Positions 58,839 through 64,000 of a stretch of DNA of 64,000 nucleotides are shown one piece after another. Both the position numbers and the translations under genes were made by a program. The first letter of the stretch is position 1; each line of letters starts with the position of its first letter. Location: NCBI RefSeq assembly GCF_002220365.1, contig NZ_MTHB01000109.1, forward strand, positions 62,001 to 126,000, written 5' to 3'. The notes beneath the pieces were generated by a model. The model was given only the letters and a program-made list of their open reading frames with translations. It did not search any database and had not been told where the DNA came from. Source of the DNA: Caballeronia sordidicola. GTDB lineage: Bacteria; Pseudomonadota; Gammaproteobacteria; Burkholderiales; Burkholderiaceae.

Positions 58839-59912
58839 ATGACTCATCTGACACTCCAGGCCGTGACCAAGCGCTTCAACGCCGCATACGCCGTCGACCA
58901 CGTCGACCTGAGCGTCCCGGACGGCAAGCTGGTCTGCTTTCTCGGCCCGTCCGGCTGCGGCAAGACGACCTTGCTGCGCATGATCGCGGGGCTTGAGACG
59001 CCGAGTTCCGGCAGCGTGACTTTCGCGGGCCGCGACATCACCCATTTGCCGGCCAACCAGCGCGACTTCGGCATGGTGTTCCAGTCACTGGCGCTGTTTC
59101 CGCACATGAGCGTCGCTGAAAATATCGCGTATCCGCTGCGGCTGCGTAAAACGGCCAAGGCCGCACAAGGGCGCCGCGTTACCGAGTTGCTCGAACTGAT
59201 CCAGCTGCCGCATATGGCAAACCGGCCGGTCACGCAACTATCCGGGGGACAGCGCCAACGCGTGGCGATCGCGCGTGCGATCGCGTCGTCGCCGAAACTG
59301 TTGCTGCTCGACGAACCGCTCTCCGCACTCGACGCCAAGCTGCGCGAAGCAATGCAGGTTGAAATCCGCCTGCTGCAGCAGCGCCTTGGCATCACGACGA
59401 TCATGGTCACGCACGACCAGCGTGAAGCGATGACGATGGCCGACGAGATCGTCGTGATGGAAAAGGGCCGCATTGCGCAGGTCGGCAAACCACTCGACAT
59501 CTACCGGAACCCGGTCAGCGAGTTCGTCGCCGACTTCATCGGGCTCGGCAACATCCTTCCGGTCACGCTTGACGGACGAGGTGGTGTGACGCTGCCGGGC
59601 GGCCAGCAGATCGTCGTGGCTAATCCTGCCTGGGTGCCCGAATCCACAGCGGACATCCGCCTGCTGATCCGTCCCGAAGATGTCTGCGTAAAACACGTCA
59701 CAACCGACAGCTATCCTAACCATCTCGCCGGGACGGTCACGTTTATCCGTGACGTCGGTGCCACGCTGGAAGCAACGATCGACTGCGCCGGCTTCACCCT
59801 GACAGCCGCCACCACGCAGCGCGAGACGCCCGGCCTTACTCTCGGCATGCCCGTTCTGGCCGAGTTGCCCGCGCAAGCCTGCAAGCTGATCGCGGCGCGC
59901 CCGCTTCAGTGA
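58839..59912 (+). CDS. ABC transporter ATP-binding protein, PotA type
   Basis: 357 aa. Walker A GPSGCGKTT (36-44), Q-loop FQSLALFPH, signature LSGGQRQRVAIARA, Walker B LLLLDEPLSALD and a C-terminal TOBE regulatory domain (about 270-357). ATG at 58839 has GAGGA upstream. Last gene of the operon; the stop codon begins a duplicated 14-bp element. Confidence 0.92.
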   Translation: MTHLTLQAVTKRFNAAYAVDHVDLSVPDGKLVCFLGPSGCGKTTLLRMIAGLETPSSGSVTFAGRDITHLPANQRDFGMVFQSLALFPHMSVAENIAYPLRLRKTAKAAQGRRVTELLELIQLPHMANRPVTQLSGGQRQRVAIARAIASSPKLLLLDEPLSALDAKLREAMQVEIRLLQQRLGITTIMVTHDQREAMTMADEIVVMEKGRIAQVGKPLDIYRNPVSEFVADFIGLGNILPVTLDGRGGVTLPGGQQIVVANPAWVPESTADIRLLIRPEDVCVKHVTTDSYPNHLAGTVTFIRDVGATLEATIDCAGFTLTAATTQRETPGLTLGMPVLAELPAQACKLIAARPLQ

Positions 59913-59937
59913 GTCCGCTTCGTTGAGCCCGCTTCAT
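59910..59937. repeat. 14-bp imperfect tandem duplication starting at the ATPase stop codon
   Basis: TGAGTCCGCTTCGT (59910-59923) then TGAGCCCGCTTCAT (59924-59937). The stop TGA is repeated 14 bp on, in another frame. Confidence 0.8.
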
Positions 59938-60058
59938 TCAAGTAACGAAATGCTGGGTGATTAAGCTGCATTCATGATTGCATGCGGGCTCCGGTCTAGA
60001 CCGTCCAACAGCGAATGCGTTTGCTGCGTCCGGGGCTACACTGGTGCTGGCCCAATCC

Positions 60059-60448
60059 TCATCTCTTATTGCACACCGCGCGCAATATGTACTCTCCACC
60101 CGTACCCGGCACGACAACCGCTGGAGCGTCCTGCTCCGGCGGCAGAGAAGCGAGGACATTACCCTGCGTATCGTAAAAAATCAGCGCGTTCACGAGGAGT
60201 GTTCTACCCTGACAGTCCGCAATGTATTGCGTCTTGATCGCCTTGGCGGGACGTCCGAGCTGCACGTCCGTCTCCACCGCCAAGACCGTTTGAGTCCAGG
60301 CGTTGACAGTGTCACCGCTGCGCGCAATAGAGTCGGCATCAACGCTCACGGCTTCCGCCGGGTTCGCGAAGACCTGGACCCAATTCGATGCAATCGCCGA
60401 GGCCGACGAGAAAAGCAGAAATGCGCCGATCGCAAGCATTCTATTCAT
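60059..60448 (-). CDS. Surface-adhesin-E-like exported protein
   Basis: 129 aa from ATG 60448, with a signal peptide (MNRMLAIGAFLLFSSASAIA). The mature part NWVQVFANPAEAVSVDADSI ... VNAWTQTVLAVE resembles the surface-adhesin protein E / small envelope protein family common in Burkholderia. Conserved pair of Cys (DCQGRT and VCNKR) may form a disulfide. Role in adhesion is not implied by sequence alone. The longer open frame upstream (to 60496) is not needed. Confidence 0.75.
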   Translation of the reverse strand: MNRMLAIGAFLLFSSASAIASNWVQVFANPAEAVSVDADSIARSGDTVNAWTQTVLAVETDVQLGRPAKAIKTQYIADCQGRTLLVNALIFYDTQGNVLASLPPEQDAPAVVVPGTGGEYILRAVCNKR

Positions 60449-61120
60449 GTTTGATCTGTGTAATTTTGAGTACCTGCCGGTTGGCGGGAAAAGCATTGGT
60501 GCTCCAAGTCATCTCTCTACGCAATGCTCACGCGATCCTCAGCGCATAGCGTGGGGAACTCGTCTGCAGAGTTTCCCGAGATGATGCCAGTATCTGTTGC
60601 CATTCTAGAAATCCTTTGAATTGTGTTAGTCGTAGAGATGCGCGAGCCGACTGGACTTCAGCGCTGGCATCATGGCTTTTACCACCTTGCCAACACTTTC
60701 ACACAGTGCTGCCTCCCAGCCTCCCATTCTGACCATCTGCAAATTCAATCGATGTGCGTGCGACAACCAGCAGAACGAGATGCCCTGCCGTATCAGCCTT
60801 ATGTCTGAGGTCTCTCGTTGAGAGACACGCGCTACCGGCGCGGGCTGCCGCACGGCAACCAGGAGCGACCGATGCTGAACGAACCTGTCTTCGCGAGCAA
60901 GCAACTCAACAGCATCACCATGCGAGCTGAATTTCACCTTGCCAGTGGGTGCCTTCGCATATTCGTGAACACAGCGACTCGGGCCGAGTGGTTCCCGCCC
61001 CGGTTGTGGTTGGCGATAGTATCAGTCGCAGGCTACAGCACAGGGCGCAGGCGCTGTGCGATGATGGCAGCCTGAAAGACTCGAGACGGTCACATGGCCC
61101 ATCGGGCGAAGGAGGTCAAA
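60449..61120. other. Intergenic region, no supported gene
   Basis: 672 bp. A 103-codon minus-strand frame (60626-60937) and plus-strand frames overlap each other, none with a ribosome-binding site or recognised product. Base composition is more even than in neighbouring genes. Confidence 0.5.
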
Positions 61121-61459
61121 GTGACGAACGACAATGGAATACCGAATGACCATCCGGAGCAAGCACCGGAATCGCTGCAGACCCTCGCCGAATATCTGGA
61201 GCGGGCACTCGATACAGCGACAAGCATCGTGATGCTGCGACACACGGCCGGTGTCTGTACCGTGTATCTGGGGGATCCGACTACGACGCGCGAGGACCTG
61301 ACGCAAATTGCAGCAATTCCGGTATCGGTCGCAAACGAGATGCTTGAATTGACGTTGTCGGGGGCGAATCAGTTGCGAATCGGCGGCCAGGTCTATCGCT
61401 TCGTGCGCAGTTTCACGCAAGTCGGGAATACGGCCGCGGTTGTCTTTTCAACGGATTAG
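61121..61459 (+). CDS. Hypothetical cytoplasmic protein
   Basis: 112 aa starting with GTG at 61121, decided by a near-perfect AAGGAGG (61109-61115) five bases upstream; an in-frame ATG at 61094 lacks one. No signal peptide or membrane segment. Sequence (SLQTLAEYLERALDTATSIVMLRH ... VYRFVRSFTQVGNTAAVVFSTD) is not recognised; it looks like a small alpha/beta protein. Position before an exported protein gene gives no clear role. Confidence 0.6.
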   Translation: MTNDNGIPNDHPEQAPESLQTLAEYLERALDTATSIVMLRHTAGVCTVYLGDPTTTREDLTQIAAIPVSVANEMLELTLSGANQLRIGGQVYRFVRSFTQVGNTAAVVFSTD

Positions 61460-61660
61460 ACCGCCGCTGACCACGACCCGGCTGGACCTGCCCTGTTGAT
61501 GCATCGCGATTGATGAGATGCCATGCGCGCATGCTGGATTGCCGTTACTGCAATCTGGGCCGGGTCGTACTGCCTCAGAGCCGTGGTCCATAGGGCGGCC
61601 CAGCGGTGGCGATGCCTTCCCAATCCGCGACTCGACGGCAATCACGTTTCAGGAGGACAG

Positions 61661-62371
61661 GTGCATCCGAGACAACATCTGGCATTGCTGCTGTCGATGG
61701 CAGCGTTTGGTTCAACCGGAGCATGGGCAAGCGACATTCAATGTGCAACCACGCGGCAACCGGCCGAGCGTGTGATATGCGACCACGCCATCCTGAACAA
61801 CGAGTACGACGATATCGTCGCTCAGCAGCAGGCTCTGCTGAGCGCCGGGAAGCTATCGCCCGAACAACTTGCCCAGTGGAAGCAATTGCGCAACGCGTGC
61901 ACTGATGTCCACTGCATCGACACCGTATTTGCGCAGTGGAAGTCGGTGGCCAAGTCTAGCGCGGCCATTTCCAGCGAGTCGCCAGCTGCGGCTGCGGCTG
62001 CGGCTCCGGCTGCGGCTCCGGTTATGGCTTCGGCGACCGATATGGCTCCCGTCGGCCCCGTTTCGGACGCGGTTCCCGTCCCCGCATCTCCGGCGGCCCC
62101 GACATCGGAAGCATCCCTTGTGCGGCAAGGGAGCGCCGCTGGCGTAGCAGTCCCACAGCCGGTGGCGACGGAGGCATCGGCACCTGCGGTTGCGTCCACC
62201 GCTGTTTCGGGGGCTGCGGGTTCTCACAGCACGAGCGCGCTGAGCGCCGTCGCACTTTTCGCGATTGCACTTCTAGCGATTGGATTCATCGCGCTAATCG
62301 CACGTCGAAAAATGAGCAGTCGGCGTTCTGGCAAGCCACCAGGAAATGTTCGCGGCAACGACAAGCCTTGA
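61661..62371 (+). CDS. Exported LprI/DUF1311-like protein with C-terminal membrane anchor
   Basis: 236 aa from GTG 61661, preceded by AGGAGG (61651-61656). A signal peptide (HLALLLSMAAFGSTGAWA) is followed by an N-terminal domain with four Cys (IQC, ICD, NAC, HCID), the DUF1311/LprI pattern found in lysozyme-inhibitor-like proteins. Then a ~90-residue Ala/Pro/Val/Ser linker (GCTGCG-type codon repeats near 61981-62030) and a C-terminal helix (ALFAIALLAIGFIALIA) with RRK, which should anchor it in the inner membrane. The open frame upstream to 61523 is not supported. Function unproven. Confidence 0.68.
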   Translation: MHPRQHLALLLSMAAFGSTGAWASDIQCATTRQPAERVICDHAILNNEYDDIVAQQQALLSAGKLSPEQLAQWKQLRNACTDVHCIDTVFAQWKSVAKSSAAISSESPAAAAAAAPAAAPVMASATDMAPVGPVSDAVPVPASPAAPTSEASLVRQGSAAGVAVPQPVATEASAPAVASTAVSGAAGSHSTSALSAVALFAIALLAIGFIALIARRKMSSRRSGKPPGNVRGNDKP

Positions 62372-62455
62372 ACAGGCCTTACCAAGGGGCACGAACGAGA
62401 TACGAAGTTGACTGAGCCACCACTGTCTCATTGGGCACATCCTCCTCTCGCAGAC

Positions 62456-62902
62456 TTAAGATGTCTGATTGCCGTCGTTATGGGGTCGCTTGTCTATGAC
62501 GATGGTATTGGCTATCCGGTCGTGCAAGGCCTGCTTCCGAGGATTAAAGAGCACCCACAGAAATCCCGCGCCGCATGTAGCGAAGCTCAGCAGGTAGCCC
62601 AGCGTGCGCAGACCGGCTTGCGTGACTGTCATTCGTTCTCCTGTGTCGGCATCGACAATCCGCAGATGCAACGCCCGTTTCCCCGGTGACGTACCCCACA
62701 TAGCCCATAAAAATCCGGTAACCAGTATTGGTATGCATTGGCCAACGACTAACCACAGAAGGATGGTCGATACGAGGGTTTCAGGTGCCGTCAGCAAGTC
62801 CTCTGTCGATGGACCGAGAGGAACAAAAAGTACGATTACGGTCCACCAAATCGAATCGATGGCCAACGCGCTGGCGCGTCGTGAGTACGAGGCATATTGC
62901 AT
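62456..62902 (-). CDS. RDD-family membrane protein
   Basis: 148 aa with three to four membrane segments. Family signature positions are present: RRASALAIDSIWW (Arg and Asp in TM1), the SPGKRALHLRIVD loop and QALHDRIANTIVI at the end. RDD proteins are poorly characterised membrane proteins, some implicated in ion transport. Convergent with the LprI-like gene. Confidence 0.85.
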   Translation of the reverse strand: MQYASYSRRASALAIDSIWWTVIVLFVPLGPSTEDLLTAPETLVSTILLWLVVGQCIPILVTGFLWAMWGTSPGKRALHLRIVDADTGERMTVTQAGLRTLGYLLSFATCGAGFLWVLFNPRKQALHDRIANTIVIDKRPHNDGNQTS

Positions 62903-63567
62903 CGGATGCTAACTGTCAGACTGGTTTCGGTCATGGCAGTGTAGGCCATTCGTGGTTAATTGAGGTCTTCAATCCAGCAGCGACTGCTGCCCTTCATCCG
63001 ATCAGTAGTGTGCGTGGAGGAACTCGATTGGCTTCCGGAAAATTAACCAAATAACTCCCAGGTTCGGCATTTGTTAACCCTATATCTTCCTTGCTACCGC
63101 GCCGCCCCAGATCAGGATCCCGGCAACGGCCAACGGTGCCGAGCGCCCCACCAGCGGTTCTTCGGCCGTCGCGGACACTCAGGCATCGTCGCCGGTGAGG
63201 CCGCAACAGGTTCCTTTCCTGACGTTCGAACAGGGGCAGCGCAAATGAAAGCGCCCGTTGTAAGCGTATGCGAAGTTTCGCCTTATGAACGGACGCAGGC
63301 CGGGCGGCACCCAATCGACAGTTTCAAGGTGCAGTTATTTACTTTTTTAAGTCACCCGGCAGGTCATCGGCAGAGCGATCGCTGGAGAAGTCGAGTACTT
63401 CCTCTTGAACTTAGTCTGTGTCAAGACTTGGACAGTTGAAAGTCAGATATCCTCGGCATCGTTCCCGATTTTTTCGACGCTCCCTGTCCATCAGCATGCG
63501 GCCCGAGCGTCATTGTGATGGCGGCCCGATTTAATTCACCCGCCTTAACCCCATGACGGAGGCTCAT
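62903..63567. other. Intergenic region with a possible gene remnant
   Basis: 665 bp between the RDD gene start and the YCII gene. It contains the open fragment 63078-63248 (listed separately) and, near 63345-63360, a T-rich tract. No other gene recognised. Confidence 0.4.
63078..63248 (+). pseudogene. Possible C-terminal remnant of a coding sequence
   Basis: This frame has no start codon after its upstream stop but shows strongly GC-biased third positions and a protein-like Pro/Ala/Ser-rich tail ending VPFLTFEQGQRK. It may be the 3' end of a lost gene. An overlapping 122-codon frame (63071-63439) and a minus-strand frame compete, so this is tentative. Confidence 0.25.
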
Positions 63568-63939
63568 ATGCAATATCTATTGATGATCTATTCGGAAGAA
63601 AACGGCTGGAACCAGATGACCGACAGCGAGCGGCAGCAAGGGGTTGCCGCGTACCAGGCGTACACAGAATCGTTGAACAAAGCGCAGGCGCTGGTGGGCG
63701 CCAACCGGCTGCAGCACACGAGCACGGCCACTACGGTGCGGCTCGTCGACGGCAAGCCGCAGGTGCTTGACGGACCGTATTCCGATTCGAAGGAGCAACT
63801 CGCCGGCTACTACCTGATCGACGTGCCCAACCTGGACGCGGCGATCGCGTGGGCGTCGCGTTGTCCCGGCGCGGCGCACGGCTTGATGGAAGTGCGCCCG
63901 GTCTGGACTGCCCCCTACGACGCGCCATCTGCTGCATGA
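63568..63939 (+). CDS. YCII-related DGPF-domain protein
   Basis: 123 aa from ATG 63568, fixed by GGAGG (63558-63562). MQYLLMIYSEE at the start and LDGPYSDSKEQLAGYYLID carry the DGPF-type signature (here DGPY). Ferredoxin-like alpha/beta fold. Members are commonly encoded beside ECF sigma factors of the ECF42-type group; here the next gene overlaps by four bases (ATGA), so they are translationally coupled. Thought to be a partner or target of that sigma factor; mechanism not well known. Confidence 0.9.
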   Translation: MQYLLMIYSEENGWNQMTDSERQQGVAAYQAYTESLNKAQALVGANRLQHTSTATTVRLVDGKPQVLDGPYSDSKEQLAGYYLIDVPNLDAAIAWASRCPGAAHGLMEVRPVWTAPYDAPSAA

Positions 63940-64000
63940 GTCCGTCCGGCGGCGGCCCTGACGCTGGCGCCGCCGCGCATGCAATTGCCGAGGCGGTCGC
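63936..64000 (+). CDS. ECF sigma factor, DGPF-associated (N-terminal fragment, cut by window end)
   Basis: Only ~21 codons are visible (MSPSGGGPDAGAAAHAIAEA...). The ATGA overlap with the DGPF gene and the AHAIAEAV start, usual for these ~400-aa sigma factors, support the call. The rest of the gene is beyond the window, so sigma-2 and sigma-4 domains cannot be checked. Confidence 0.6.
   Translation, partial: MSPSGGGPDAGAAAHAIAEAV

Noticed and set aside
57746-58840. 364-codon minus-strand frame opposite the polyamine permease genes
   Set aside because: Composition full of His/Arg/Glu and no recognisable family; the plus strand has two permeases with EAA loops and coupled starts.
60626-60937. 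103-codon minus-strand frame in an intergenic region
   Set aside because: No ribosome-binding site, no recognised family, and composition unlike neighbouring genes.
63071-63439. 122-codon plus-strand frame before the YCII gene
   Set aside because: Starts without a ribosome-binding site and its codon use is poorer than that of the overlapping frame 63078-63248.

Overview
The window looks like part of a chromosome or megaplasmid from a Burkholderiaceae bacterium, probably Paraburkholderia or Caballeronia. The signs are high G+C with strong third-position G/C, an OmpC-type porin with the family's SSVTLYG start, several RbsABC-type sugar importers, MmgE/PrpD, carboxymuconolactone-decarboxylase-like and 3-hydroxyisobutyrate-dehydrogenase-like genes, many LysR/GntR/AraC regulators, and a bacteriophytochrome kinase. 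No rRNA, tRNA, CRISPR array, insertion sequence or phage gene was seen. Both edges cut a gene: an aldehyde dehydrogenase at the left, an ECF sigma factor at the right.

Layout. (1) 1-4916, minus: sugar ABC operon (binding protein, ATPase, permease) running into an aldehyde dehydrogenase. (2) 5612-5797: a tiny glycine-rich lipoprotein. (3) 5937-19005, all minus: about 14 genes forming one catabolic locus (two MFS transporters, metallo-beta-lactamase-fold lactonase, NIPSNAP, three 3-HIBADH-like dehydrogenases, aldehyde dehydrogenase, two CMD-type proteins, HNL-type cupin, GntR/FCD regulator, BDH-like SDR, MmgE/PrpD). Two of its promoters carry an ATTGT-N3-ACA[AG] element exactly inside the -35/-10 spacer. 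(4) 19519-24687: an SDR-MFS-VOC-citrate synthase operon divergent from a D-2-hydroxyacid dehydrogenase, with two TTGATT-N5-AATCAA palindromes between them. The citrate synthase has an N-terminal helix-turn-helix. (5) 24821-31820, minus: a ribitol operon (binding protein, ATPase, permease, ribitol 2-dehydrogenase, ribulokinase) with an AraC regulator. (6) 32304-36048: SDR/LysR pair, TauE permease, an unknown gene and a broken DUF1697 gene. (7) 36097-44454: DmlR/DmlA (D-malate/tartrate), a Crp/Fnr regulator, an Asp/Glu-racemase-fold protein, a third sugar ABC operon and a divergent epimerase-type dehydrogenase, with two Crp-type sites in the divergent promoter region. (8) 44600-48748: aminotransferase, LuxR-type regulator, SDR and porin, with two matching GC-rich palindromes. 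(9) 49165-51360: bacteriophytochrome histidine kinase. (10) 51949-55333: EamA transporter, aldo/keto reductase, SDR. (11) 55939-59912, plus: four-gene polyamine-type ABC operon. (12) 60059-64000: small envelope proteins (surface-adhesin-E-like, LprI-like, RDD) and a DGPF/YCII-ECF sigma pair.

The window is dominated by uptake and oxidation of polyols, sugar acids and other small organic acids. Each block pairs a transporter with two to four dehydrogenases and a local regulator. A recurring sequence-level feature is short tandem repeats (10-14 bp units) just after stop codons or at intercistronic ribosome-binding sites. All calls rest on reading the sequence and recall of protein families; no database search was run.
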